Positions 9,422 through 18,861 of a stretch of 43,726 nt of DNA are shown here, piece after piece. Each line of letters opens with the position of its first letter. The stretch's first letter is position 1. This DNA is from Planctomycetota bacterium (lineage in GTDB: Bacteria > Planctomycetota > Phycisphaerae > Phycisphaerales > UBA1924). The stretch lies in assembly GCA_022563015.1 (NCBI GenBank), contig JADFOF010000003.1, positions 1-43,726 on the forward strand, in the 5' to 3' direction. Position numbers and translations under genes: made by a program. A model generated the notes under the pieces. That model ran no database searches. It was not told the DNA's origin and was given only the letters and a program-made list of their open reading frames with translations.

Positions 9422-10321
9422 TTACTTCTTGGCTGAGCGTTCGAAGAACGCGCTGATCGCGTCGCGGGCGGTCTGCGTGTTCCTCAGCTTCATCAGGCGC
9501 CGCTGCTCGCACTCGAGGCCGGCCGACCACCCGGAGGTGAGCCCGGCGTCGATGGAATCGGCCACGGCGCGTGCGGCGTCGGTGTCGGGCAGGTCCGGTC
9601 GCACGCGGTCCAGCGCGGCGAGGACGTTGGCGGCGACGGTCGGCCGACCGATCCACCGCGCGGGCGCGCCGTCGCGCTGGGTCGGGGTCTGCGCCCGTGA
9701 AGCCAGCCACTGTTCCGCCGCGGCGTGCAGATCGGATGGGTTGTCGGCGACGGCGTCGAAGAGCCCGGCGTCGACGGCGGCGTCATACTTGAGCGGGACG
9801 CCCCGTGCCGCGAGTTCGATCGCCTGGGCGGGGTCCATTCGCGCCGGCAGCATGTTGGATCCGCCCCAGCCGGGACAAAGACCCAGGCCTGCTTCGGGCA
9901 GCCCGATCGGGTACGGCTTGCCGCTCGGCGCAGGTGCGGCCACGAGCCCGTCGCAGTGGAGGGCCAGCTCGAGCCCGCCGCCCAGGGCAGCCCCGTTGAT
10001 CGCTGCGACGGTTGGGAAAGGCATATCCGTCAAAATCCCGAACACCTCCGATCCGTACCGCAGGTAGGCCACGAGGTGTTCGTCGTCCCATTCGCTGATC
10101 GACTTCAGATCGGCCCCGGCGACAAAGGACCGTTCGCTGGCTGAGGCGAGGATCAGCCCCGCCGCGTCGCGCGGCACGCTCCGAAGCGTCGCGTCCAGGC
10201 GGCGGATCAGGTCATGGTCCAGGACGACCACGGCTCGCCCCGGCTGTTCGAGGGTGACGGTGACACAGCCCGGGAGCACCCCGTCTTGGGAAATCTCGAT
10301 TGGGAGCGTGTCCGTGAGCAT
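9422..10321 (-). CDS. Enoyl-CoA hydratase/isomerase (crotonase fold)
   Basis: AINGAALGGGLELALHCD and GLPEAGLGLCPGWGG; both crotonase catalytic Glu positions present. Confidence 0.87.
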   Translation of the reverse strand: MLTDTLPIEISQDGVLPGCVTVTLEQPGRAVVVLDHDLIRRLDATLRSVPRDAAGLILASASERSFVAGADLKSISEWDDEHLVAYLRYGSEVFGILTDMPFPTVAAINGAALGGGLELALHCDGLVAAPAPSGKPYPIGLPEAGLGLCPGWGGSNMLPARMDPAQAIELAARGVPLKYDAAVDAGLFDAVADNPSDLHAAAEQWLASRAQTPTQRDGAPARWIGRPTVAANVLAALDRVRPDLPDTDAARAVADSIDAGLTSGWSAGLECEQRRLMKLRNTQTARDAISAFFERSAKK

Positions 10322-10407
10322 CCGCAGCCCTGTCGTAGAAACCAGCGTTCAGGCCATGATCGACGGATCACAACCGCCCTTTCCAGCGTCGATTTGCCAC
10401 CGAGGAG

Positions 10408-10413
10408 AGTATA
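10408..10413 (-). promoter_or_regulatory. Candidate internal -10 element (TATACT) upstream of the crotonase gene at 10321
   Basis: Minus-strand TATACT in the 142-bp gap between two crotonase genes; no good -35 seen. Confidence 0.3.
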
Positions 10414-10463
10414 GCCGGGGTGCGGATTCGTGCGCTTTTGTGCGCAGTTTGTTCGTAGTGTTT

Positions 10464-11216
10464 CTAGTCTGTGCCGAATCGCGCTCTCAGCGCCCGCTGG
10501 GCCTCATCTGAAGCGAGGATCCGGGCGGACAGGTCGGCGGCGTGGCGGGCGATGTCGCGGTCCAGAGAACCGTCGAGTCGGTTGAGCAGTGACTTGGTCG
10601 CACCCAGGGCGCCCGGGCCGCCGGCCGCCAGGCTCGACGACAACTCGTCCACAGTCTCGTCGAGTTGTTCGAGCGAGTCGGCGAGGTGCGAGGCAATGCC
10701 CGCGTCATGCGCCTGCCGGCCGGACATCACGCCGCCGCGGAGCAGAATCGCCCGGGCTCGACCCGCGCCGATCTTATGGACCAGCCAGGGCGCCACGACC
10801 GCGGGGCACAGGCCGAGGTCAACCTCGGGGAAGCCCATCTTCGCGTCGGCGTGTGTGACGCAGAAATCGCAGACGCACGTGAGTCCGCACCCGCCGCCGA
10901 TCGCCGCCCCGTTCACACGGGCGATCACCGCCATGGGCAGGGCGCGGATCTTGATCGCAACATCGGCGAGCAGGCGCAGCAGCGTCGTCGGCGCGTCGGG
11001 ATCGTTCAGGACGGCCTTGAGATCCATGCCGGCGCAGAAGCACTTGCCCGCGCCGGTGAGAACCAGGACGGAGACGCCGTCCTGATTGGCGAGCTCATCA
11101 ACGCGCGCGTGCAGAGCCTGGAGCAGATCGATGGAGAGCGCGTTGCGTGCGTCGGGCCGATTCAGCGTCAGCCGCGCCGTGCGCCCGTCGATGTCGAGCG
11201 TGGCCAGTGTGCTCAC
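10464..11216 (-). CDS. Enoyl-CoA hydratase/isomerase paralog
   Basis: RVNGAAIGGGCGLTCVCD...MGFPEVDLGLCPAVVAP; crotonase oxyanion-hole region. Confidence 0.87.
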   Translation of the reverse strand: MSTLATLDIDGRTARLTLNRPDARNALSIDLLQALHARVDELANQDGVSVLVLTGAGKCFCAGMDLKAVLNDPDAPTTLLRLLADVAIKIRALPMAVIARVNGAAIGGGCGLTCVCDFCVTHADAKMGFPEVDLGLCPAVVAPWLVHKIGAGRARAILLRGGVMSGRQAHDAGIASHLADSLEQLDETVDELSSSLAAGGPGALGATKSLLNRLDGSLDRDIARHAADLSARILASDEAQRALRARFGTD

Positions 11217-11968
11217 GTTGATCTCCTTGCCCAGCCTGCGGGGAGCAGGCGTCGTTCTTCATCGCCGCCGGTGAGCGCGAGCGAGACGTCGAGGGCCTCG
11301 CGTGCAATCTCGTCGGAATCGGTGCGGTCGAGCCGGTTGAGCAGGCGCTTGGTCGCGGCCAGACCGACGGCGGGCTTGTCCGCCAGCTCCGATGCGATCT
11401 GCTGGGCGCGAGCGGCTACGTCGCCGGGCTCTTGCACGAGTTCGTGGGCGAGTCCCATCTCGTACGCGTCAGAGCCGGTGATGAGTGCTGGATTCAGCAT
11501 CAGCTCGCGCGCCGGACCGCTGCCGACGGCGGGCATAAGGAAGGGAGCGCTCACGGCTGGGGAGACGCCCAGGGGAAGGACGGGGTAGCCCAGCTTCGCG
11601 TGCATGTCGGTCACGACGATGTCGGCGCCGCCGAGCAGCGCGCACCCGCCGGCGATCGCGGCGCCGTGTGCGGCGGCCACGACGGGGATGGGCAGGTTTC
11701 GGAGCGTTCGCACCACATGCGAAAGGGCACGCAGCAATTCTCGCATGACCGCTCCGTCGGGAGACTCGCGGCAGAGCGTCAGATCAAACCCGGCGCAGAA
11801 GACCCTGCCCTCGCCCGCGAGCACCAGGGCGCGCGATGTGTCTGCCGCGGCGCGGGCGGCGTCGGCGAGCCGGGAGAGTCCCTCCGGCGTCAGGGCGTTG
11901 CGCCGGTCGGGCCGGTTGAGCACAAGGGCGGTCACGCGTCCGTTGTCGAGTGTGTCCACGCGGATCAC
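11213..11968 (-). CDS. Enoyl-CoA hydratase/isomerase paralog with substituted catalytic Glu positions
   Basis: AAHGAAIAGGCALLGGADIVV...LGYPVLPLGVSPAVSAP; overlaps both neighbours by 4 bp. Confidence 0.85.
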   Translation of the reverse strand: MIRVDTLDNGRVTALVLNRPDRRNALTPEGLSRLADAARAAADTSRALVLAGEGRVFCAGFDLTLCRESPDGAVMRELLRALSHVVRTLRNLPIPVVAAAHGAAIAGGCALLGGADIVVTDMHAKLGYPVLPLGVSPAVSAPFLMPAVGSGPARELMLNPALITGSDAYEMGLAHELVQEPGDVAARAQQIASELADKPAVGLAATKRLLNRLDRTDSDEIAREALDVSLALTGGDEERRLLPAGWARRST

Positions 11969-12903
11969 GCGTCGGCCTCCGGTTCTCGATCACGCGAACC
12001 GTCGACAATGCTCCTGGCGAACGCCGCGGCCTCGGTGAGTTGTTCGTGGTCCACGCCCGTTTCGTAGCCGGCACGTTCGATCGTGCGCACGAGCGCGTCC
12101 GTCGCGATGTTGCCCGGCGCGCGGCGTTCATTCGTGGAAGCGTACGGGCAGCCTCCCAGGCCGGCGATCGACCCGTCGAACGAGCGCACACCCAGCAACA
12201 GCGCCTTCTCAATGCACGCGGGTGCGCGGCCGAAGGTGTCGTGCAGATGCACGGTGATCGTCGCGTCGGACCCGTGCGCGTCCAGCGTCGTGCGGACGGC
12301 GTCGATCATGGCGGCGATAGAATCGGGCGTCGCGGCCCCGATGGTGTCGCCCAGGTCCAGTTCGGCCACGCCGTCCAGATCGAGCAGGCGGATCGCAACC
12401 TCGGCGACCCGGGCCGGCGCGATCGGCCCCTCGAACGGGCAGGCGACGACGCACGAGATGTAGGCGCGAACGGCCATGTCGGCCCGGTGGGCTTCGCGGG
12501 CGACGGGTACGAAACGGGCCAGTGTTTCGGCGATGGTCGCGTTCGTGTTGCGCCTGCTGAATGTCTCGCTTGCGGCGGTGAACACGGAGACCTTGTCGAT
12601 GAGCAGGAAGCCGGCACGCCCGTTGACCCCGAGCGCCGCGCTGAGCCCTTGCTCGTTCGGGACCAGTGCGGAAAAGGACACGTGCTGAGGCTTCACGTCC
12701 GCGAGCCGAGCGAAGAGGTCCGCGGCGTCGCCGAGTTGCGGGATCCATCGCGGGCTGACGAAGCTGGAGACTTCGATCTCGTCCACGCCGGTGCGGGCGA
12801 TCATCTCGACGAGCCTGGCCTTGTCGGCGGTGGTGATGACGCCGGGCTCGTTCTGCAGCCCGTCGCGAGGGGCGACATCGGTGATGCGGACGCGATCCGG
12901 CAT
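11965..12903 (-). CDS. mvaB: Hydroxymethylglutaryl-CoA lyase
   Basis: DVAPRDGLQNEPGVITTADK, EVSSFVSPRWIPQLGD, GLGGCPYA(STNERRAPGNIATD). Confidence 0.92.
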   Translation of the reverse strand: MPDRVRITDVAPRDGLQNEPGVITTADKARLVEMIARTGVDEIEVSSFVSPRWIPQLGDAADLFARLADVKPQHVSFSALVPNEQGLSAALGVNGRAGFLLIDKVSVFTAASETFSRRNTNATIAETLARFVPVAREAHRADMAVRAYISCVVACPFEGPIAPARVAEVAIRLLDLDGVAELDLGDTIGAATPDSIAAMIDAVRTTLDAHGSDATITVHLHDTFGRAPACIEKALLLGVRSFDGSIAGLGGCPYASTNERRAPGNIATDALVRTIERAGYETGVDHEQLTEAAAFARSIVDGSRDREPEADA

Positions 12904-12941
12904 GGCCGGGCATCCTATCGTTGGCGAAGACGGGAGGCGTT

Positions 12942-14237
12942 ATGGCGGGCCTGTTTCTGTTTGTCATCGGCGTGGCGGGGCTGGTGCTGCTGACGCGGGG
13001 CGTCGTTGGGCGACGCGTGGGCGGCGAGCCGCGGTGTCGTCACTGCCGGTATGACCTGAGCGGGCTGGATGAGGGCGCGGCGACGTGCCCGGAGTGCGGT
13101 CGGTCGCTGCGCGCAGCCGGGGCGGTGCAGCGCGGGCTTCGCCGGAGGCGTCCGATCCCGATCGTCGCGGGCACGGCCTTGCTGCTTGCCGCGATCGGGG
13201 CCGCGGGCTTTGCGACCTGGGCCAGCGCCAACGACTTCAACGTCAATCGTCTCAAGCCGACGTGGATGCTGTTGGACGAGTTGGAGCGGCCGGACAGCTG
13301 GAGCAGGATCGGTGTGAACGCGGAAGTGCGACGGCGATTCGTCGCGGGCGATCTCGGCGACGGGGGCGTCGATCGGCTCGCGCGGATCGTCGTCGAAAAC
13401 GAGCCTGCGGAATCATCGTTCGCGGCCGAGCCCAACGCGATGGAAAACTGGTGCGCTGTGTTCATCGGCCTCCTGGTTCATCCCGGGACCGGCGAGGTCG
13501 CGAGGTCGATCCTGGTCGCACGAGCGCTCGAGATTGTTGAACGAGACCCTCCGGAACTCGCGCAGTGGTGGCTGGTCCTTCGAAGGGCCGGGGTGGTCGA
13601 TGCGCTGGATCAGTTGCTTCTGACCGGCGTGCTTCGCGACGGGAGGGCCACATCATTCCTCAACCTCAAGATCCGTCCCGCGTTGAGTCTTGACGCGAAG
13701 CGTGTGACGAGCGGGGCGCTGATCCCCATCCGGCTGTCGCTCGACTGGATTGACAGGGATCTGGGCCTCGGTATTTCGCCAGGCACTCAGGCGCGATACT
13801 TTTTTATGGTCTCGCGATCGTGGGGGTCTCCGCCGATCACACACCCGCTCATTCGAGTCGATGTCGTCCTGGTTGGAGGCGATGCCGAGATCGTCAGCAC
13901 GCACGAGCCGATGCAATTCGAGTCGGCATTCGACTGGTACGTGTACGAGTCGTCCGCGATCCGGGCGTTGATCGCTCAGGGCGACCGTTCCGCGCCGGGG
14001 TCGTCATCTCGAACGCGCGATCCGGGGGTGGAGGCGGCGCTGATTCGAGCGCCGGCGGTGGCGGGGCGGTACCGCGTCGTGTTCGACGTGCGCCTCACGG
14101 CGCTGAAACCGGACCCGGCGAATCCGGGCGAGTGGCTCGAACCCGATGAATCAGCCGTGGAGGTCGTGCGCCGCTTCGAGCTGGAGTTCGAGGTTCGCGC
14201 GGACGAGGCGGAGCCGGCTGCCGGCCCGGTCCGGTGA
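12942..14237 (+). CDS. Zinc-ribbon membrane protein, function unknown
   Basis: N-term TM helix, CRHCRYDLSGLDEGAATCPECGRSL zinc ribbon (common in planctomycetes), second TM (IVAGTALLLAAIGAAGFATWA). Confidence 0.7.
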   Translation: MAGLFLFVIGVAGLVLLTRGVVGRRVGGEPRCRHCRYDLSGLDEGAATCPECGRSLRAAGAVQRGLRRRRPIPIVAGTALLLAAIGAAGFATWASANDFNVNRLKPTWMLLDELERPDSWSRIGVNAEVRRRFVAGDLGDGGVDRLARIVVENEPAESSFAAEPNAMENWCAVFIGLLVHPGTGEVARSILVARALEIVERDPPELAQWWLVLRRAGVVDALDQLLLTGVLRDGRATSFLNLKIRPALSLDAKRVTSGALIPIRLSLDWIDRDLGLGISPGTQARYFFMVSRSWGSPPITHPLIRVDVVLVGGDAEIVSTHEPMQFESAFDWYVYESSAIRALIAQGDRSAPGSSSRTRDPGVEAALIRAPAVAGRYRVVFDVRLTALKPDPANPGEWLEPDESAVEVVRRFELEFEVRADEAEPAAGPVR

Positions 14238-14357
14238 GCGGATTGGCCATGCGTGAGGCCGATAACTTCGGCTGATGTTGTTCCCGGGCGACGGCGTGAA
14301 GACGGGGTGGTCCAGGGCCGATGTATCGGCGGCGAAACGCTCGCGGGCGCCCCGATT

Positions 14358-14795
14358 ATGCCTCAGAAAAAATCCAGCCTGTCCGTCCGTCGGCACGAGC
14401 GCTATGCGTGCGATCTGCCGGCGATGGTCCGGGTCGTGCCCGAGGAATGTGGGCGTGTCCGCCTGGTGGGGTCCGAGCTGGACAAGGCCGGCAACACGCC
14501 GGTGCGGCTGGTCGATTGCAGCCCGGGCGGCTTTGGATTCAACACGGGGGTCTTCCTGCCCAAGATGCTGCGGCTGGAGATCGTGATCGAGGCGGACACG
14601 ACGACGGGCAGGCCGGCGCTCTCGACCACCATCAAGATCCGTCGAGTGATTATGCTCGACTACACGCCCGCCTACTTCATCGGCGCCTCGTTCGAGGACT
14701 CGGAGCTGTCCAAGGGGTCAGGGCTGCGGGCGTTGATCGAGCACATCAGGCAATTGGACGCCGGGGCCTCTGATACGGAGGCGAAGCGTGCTTAG
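14358..14795 (+). CDS. PilZ-domain protein (predicted c-di-GMP-binding)
   Basis: RRHERYACDLPA ... LVDCSPGGFGFNTG matches the RxxxR...(D/N)xSxxG PilZ signature; ATG at 14358. Confidence 0.75.
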   Translation: MPQKKSSLSVRRHERYACDLPAMVRVVPEECGRVRLVGSELDKAGNTPVRLVDCSPGGFGFNTGVFLPKMLRLEIVIEADTTTGRPALSTTIKIRRVIMLDYTPAYFIGASFEDSELSKGSGLRALIEHIRQLDAGASDTEAKRA

Positions 14796-16491
14796 CTACG
14801 AGGACTTTGTGCTCGGCGCCCTGACCGAGGAGGGCCTGGTGACGCCCGAGTCGATCGATCGGGCGCGCGTGTCCGAACCGGATCGCAGCGTGCTGGACGC
14901 GCTCATCGATCTGGAGATCCTCACGCCTCGGCAGCTGACGATGGCCCGCGCGAGCGTGTGCGAATGCCCGTACGCCGACCTGTCGCAGTTCGATGTTGAT
15001 CTGTCCAACGCGCGGCTGATTCCGCGATCGGTAGCCAGGAAGTTTGACGCGTTTCCGCTGTTCGTGCTCGAGGGCCTGACGACCGTGGGCATGGTCGACC
15101 CAATGGATCTTCAGGGCGTCGATCGGCTTCGGAGCCTGCTCAGGTCGGATGTGGACCCGGTGATCTGTGAGCCCACCGCCCTTCGAGCCCTGATCGAGCG
15201 CGCGTACTCGCTCGTAGGAGCGCACGGGACGATCGAGGATGACGAGCCGAAGCCGGACTCGGCCGACCCCGCTACCGACGCGGTGCTGGGGACCGACGAC
15301 GAGCCGATTGTGGCGGCGGTGAATCAGATCATTTCCGAGGGAGTGTCGGCCGGTGCCTCGGACATTCACATCGGCCCGGACGAGCACGAGTTGCACCTGC
15401 GATACCGGATCGACGGGACGCTGCGGTGCATGCAGGGGCCGCCGCTGTCGAGCCACAGCGGCATCGTCCAGCGGATCAAGGTGATGGCGAACCTCGACCT
15501 GACGCAGACGCGCAGGCCGCAGGACGGCAAGTTTCGCTATGTCTGCGACGGTCGATCGATCGACATCCGCCTGAGCGTGCTCCCGACGATCTGGGGCGAG
15601 AACATTGTGATGCGTCTGCTGGGCGCGGGCCTGGCGGTGACGGGCTTCGCGGAGCTGGGCTGCTCGCCGCAGACCGTGAGCCTGCTCGAGCACGCGACAT
15701 CGCAACCGTACGGCATGATCCTCGCGACCGGGCCGACCGGCTCGGGCAAGACCACGACGCTGTATACCGCCCTGGCGCTGGTGAACACGCCGGACCGCAA
15801 CCTGGTGACGATCGAAGACCCGGTCGAGTATCGGCTGCCGATGGTTCGGCACGTTCAGGTGAACACCGAGATCGGCCTGGGGTTCGCCAGCGCCCTGCGC
15901 GCGATTCTGCGCCAGGATCCGGACGTGATCCTGCTGGGGGAGATCCGCGATGAAGAGACGGCCCGGATCGCCATTCAGGCCGCGATGACCGGGCATCTCG
16001 TGCTTTCGACACTGCACACGAACAACGCGCCGGGCGCGATTGCGCGGCTGCGCGATCTCGAATGTCCGTCGTTTGCGATCAACGCGTCGGTGCTGTGCGT
16101 GCTGGCCCAGCGTCTTGCGAGGCGAAACTGCGAGCAATGCGCCTCCCCGTATGAGCCGACGCCCGCACTCGTCAGGCGGTTTCTCGGGACGGACGACTCG
16201 CATCAGTTCCTTCGCGGTCGCGGGTGTCCCAAGTGCATGAACCAGGGCACGAAGGGGCGCGTCGGCGTGTACGAGGCGCTCTCGCTCACGCCGGCGCTGC
16301 AGGAGGCGATCGAGAGCCATGCGTCCAGCGGCGCCATCACCGAGATCGCGCTGCGCGAGGGCATGACGCCCATGTGGCGCGACGGCGTCGAGAAGGCCAA
16401 GCTCGGGATCATCGAACTGGAAGAAGTGGCGCGTATCGCGGCGGGGTCGCTCGAGCCCGGCCTTGATGTCGGGCGCAAGGAAGCGGCATGA
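14788..16491 (+). CDS. gspE: Type II secretion / type IV pilus assembly ATPase GspE/PilB
   Basis: MshEN-like N-term, Walker A ATGPTGSGKTTTLYTAL, GEIRDEETARIAIQAAMTGHLVLSTLHTNNA, Cys4 NCEQC...CPKC. GTG start overlapping the PilZ gene by 8 bp. Confidence 0.93.
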   Translation: MLSYEDFVLGALTEEGLVTPESIDRARVSEPDRSVLDALIDLEILTPRQLTMARASVCECPYADLSQFDVDLSNARLIPRSVARKFDAFPLFVLEGLTTVGMVDPMDLQGVDRLRSLLRSDVDPVICEPTALRALIERAYSLVGAHGTIEDDEPKPDSADPATDAVLGTDDEPIVAAVNQIISEGVSAGASDIHIGPDEHELHLRYRIDGTLRCMQGPPLSSHSGIVQRIKVMANLDLTQTRRPQDGKFRYVCDGRSIDIRLSVLPTIWGENIVMRLLGAGLAVTGFAELGCSPQTVSLLEHATSQPYGMILATGPTGSGKTTTLYTALALVNTPDRNLVTIEDPVEYRLPMVRHVQVNTEIGLGFASALRAILRQDPDVILLGEIRDEETARIAIQAAMTGHLVLSTLHTNNAPGAIARLRDLECPSFAINASVLCVLAQRLARRNCEQCASPYEPTPALVRRFLGTDDSHQFLRGRGCPKCMNQGTKGRVGVYEALSLTPALQEAIESHASSGAITEIALREGMTPMWRDGVEKAKLGIIELEEVARIAAGSLEPGLDVGRKEAA

Positions 16492-17690
16492 GTTCCGGGA
16501 CGTTCAGCTACAGGGCGGTCGACGAGGCGGGAAACACGCGCCGGGGTGTCTCGCACGCGCGGACGCGCGTCGAGGCCTATCGGCGCATCGCCGCCACTGG
16601 GTTGACCCCGGTGAAGATCCGCAGGTCTTCCGGCTCACGGCGGCTCGTGGACAAGGGAGTGAGAGCGCGCGACATCACGCACTTCACGCATCAGCTGAGT
16701 GTGCTCATCGCCGCTCGCATCCCGGTGAGCGAAGGGCTGCGCACGATCGGGGACCAGGAGCCGTCGGCGGCGCTGCGACGCATGGTGCTCGATGTCGCCA
16801 CGCGGATCGAGTCGGGTGAGCCGATCGCGGAGGCGCTCTCAGCGCACCAGGCGGTGTTTGGCGAGGTGTATATCGAGACGATTCGCGCAGCCGAGCAGAG
16901 CGGAACGCTGGGCGCGGTTCTCGAGTACCTTTCCGAGACGCTGGAGCGATCTCAGGATCTGGCGCATCAGGTCCGCTCGGCGCTGGCGTATCCGTTCTGC
17001 GTGGTGATGGTGTTGATGGGAGCGGTGACGTTTCTGCTCGGGTTCGTGGTGCCCCGCTTCGGGCACATGTACGAGCGGCGCGGCGTCGATTTGCCGATGC
17101 TCACCAAGATGATGATGCTCCTGGGGGACTCGATTCAGACGTTCTGGTGGTTGTACCTGCTGGGGATCGGCGTCGGGGTGCTGACACTTCGCAAGACGTG
17201 GCGCTCGTCGGCGGGCCGCACAATGATCGAGCGCGCCTTGCACAGAGTCCCATATCTTTCGGACCTGCTGGTGGCGGTGGCGATCGCGAGGTTCTCGCGC
17301 ATTCTGGGCCTGTGCATCAGCGCGGGCGTGAACCTGATCGACTCGATCGAACTCGCGGGCCGATCGTCCGGCCGGGAGATGCTGCGGAGCGATTCGGACC
17401 GCATTATCCGCGGAATCCAGTCGGGGAGTCGGCTGGGCGAGCTGCTCGAGCAGTGCGCGTATCTGACGCCGTTCGTGCGGAGAATGCTGGCGGCGGGCGA
17501 GAACTCGGGCGAGTTGCCGCGGATGTGCTCGATCGTGGCGCGGCACTACGAGCGGGAGACGACGACCATGACCAAGTACCTCACGACGGTTCTTGAGCCG
17601 GTGCTGGTCGTGCTGGTCGCAGCGGTTGTGCTGGTTGTGGCGCTGTCCGTGTTTCTCCCGATGTGGGACATGGTCACGTTGCTGGGCTGA
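16488..17690 (+). CDS. gspF: Type II secretion / pilus inner-membrane protein GspF/PilC
   Basis: FTHQLSVLIAARIPVSEGLRTI, GFVVPRFGHMYE, AGENSGELPRMCSIVARHYE; ATGA overlap with gspE. Confidence 0.93.
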   Translation: MSSGTFSYRAVDEAGNTRRGVSHARTRVEAYRRIAATGLTPVKIRRSSGSRRLVDKGVRARDITHFTHQLSVLIAARIPVSEGLRTIGDQEPSAALRRMVLDVATRIESGEPIAEALSAHQAVFGEVYIETIRAAEQSGTLGAVLEYLSETLERSQDLAHQVRSALAYPFCVVMVLMGAVTFLLGFVVPRFGHMYERRGVDLPMLTKMMMLLGDSIQTFWWLYLLGIGVGVLTLRKTWRSSAGRTMIERALHRVPYLSDLLVAVAIARFSRILGLCISAGVNLIDSIELAGRSSGREMLRSDSDRIIRGIQSGSRLGELLEQCAYLTPFVRRMLAAGENSGELPRMCSIVARHYERETTTMTKYLTTVLEPVLVVLVAAVVLVVALSVFLPMWDMVTLLG

Positions 17691-17779
17691 TTCGCAGATA
17701 GTGGAAAGTGAGTCTCGGCGATCCCTCGGAGTGGATGGCGATGTCGAGCGTGGACCAAATCGTGCAAGGGAGTCGACGG

Positions 17780-18271
17780 ATGCAAGCGAACGTATGGGCA
17801 AGAGGACGGTGTGCGAGGGCGTTCACGCTCGTCGAAGTGATCGCGGTGATGGTCGTGCTGGCGATTATGGCCGGCGTGGCCATTCCCAGGTTCTTCGACT
17901 ACAGCGATAAGGCGAGGACATCCGCCACGCAGGGGACGCTGGGTGGCGTTCGTGGGGGGCTGGCGAACTTCTTCGCCAACGAAATGGTGGTCAACGGCGC
18001 GGGGCTGTATCCGACGCTGGCGGAGCTGACCACGCTGGGCACGGTGATGCAGGAGGCGCTGCCGAATAATCCGTACAACGATCGGTCCACCGTCGAGGCT
18101 GTTCCCACGCTCGCCGACGCGAATTCCCGCGTCAATACGGGAGTGACGGGGTGGCGTTACTACGTGGACAACGCGGCCACGCCGCCGATCGCCATCTTCT
18201 ATGCCAACACGAACGACACGACGACGGCGCCGGACGGGTCGGGCGGGTTCCTCGATGCGCACGAGCTGTGA
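17780..18271 (+). CDS. gspG: Major pseudopilin GspG-like
   Basis: Prepilin N-terminus AFTLVEVIAVMVVLAIMAGVAIPRFFDYSDKA; GspG-like length and C-terminal pattern. Confidence 0.82.
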   Translation: MQANVWARGRCARAFTLVEVIAVMVVLAIMAGVAIPRFFDYSDKARTSATQGTLGGVRGGLANFFANEMVVNGAGLYPTLAELTTLGTVMQEALPNNPYNDRSTVEAVPTLADANSRVNTGVTGWRYYVDNAATPPIAIFYANTNDTTTAPDGSGGFLDAHEL

Positions 18272-18854
18272 CCCCCGAGGCGCAGGGGACGACAGTGCCG
18301 ACGCACGGTCCGCATCAACACGCGAGAATCATCACCCGGCCGGGGTCCGTCCCGGCCGCGGTTTCACGTTGATCGAACTTGTAGTGGTGATGGTGATCGT
18401 TGCGGTGGTCGCGGCGGCGGCGATTCCCGCGCTGAGCAGGACGGAATCGACGCGGGACGCAGCGGCGGCGAGACTGGTCGCGGCCGATCTCGCCTTCGCG
18501 CGGCAGCGTGCCGCCGCCACGGGCAATCGTGTCTGGGTCGAGTTCAATCCGGCGTCCAACAGCTGGACGGTTCTGCAGGAGGATGCCGCGAATCCGGGGT
18601 ACGCCAACGCGAGCACGATCGTCGATCCGGCGACGGGGAGCGCGATGGTGCAGCGGCTGGACGTGCTGTTCGCGGGAGCCGCGCTGACCAGCGCGGATTT
18701 CGATGGCAGCGGCGTCGTCGGTTTCGACTGGCTGGGCAGACCCCTCGCGGCGACGGAGACCGCGCTGGCGGCCGAGGGGCGGGTTGTGCTCAACTCCGGT
18801 TTCGAGGTCCGTGTCCGCAGCGGGTCGGGCCTGGTCCGGGTGGTCTCACCGTGA
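18255..18854 (+). CDS. Pseudopilin GspH/FimT-like
   Basis: GFTLIELVVVMVIVAVVAAAAIPALSR ... LVAADLAFARQRAAATGNRVWVEF; exact start uncertain. Confidence 0.78.
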   Translation: MRTSCDPRGAGDDSADARSASTRENHHPAGVRPGRGFTLIELVVVMVIVAVVAAAAIPALSRTESTRDAAAARLVAADLAFARQRAAATGNRVWVEFNPASNSWTVLQEDAANPGYANASTIVDPATGSAMVQRLDVLFAGAALTSADFDGSGVVGFDWLGRPLAATETALAAEGRVVLNSGFEVRVRSGSGLVRVVSP

Positions 18855-18861
18855 GCGAGCC

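Noticed and set aside
14746-16320. 524-aa antisense ORF opposite gspE
   Set aside because: Shadow ORF with no domain motif; gspE is unambiguous.
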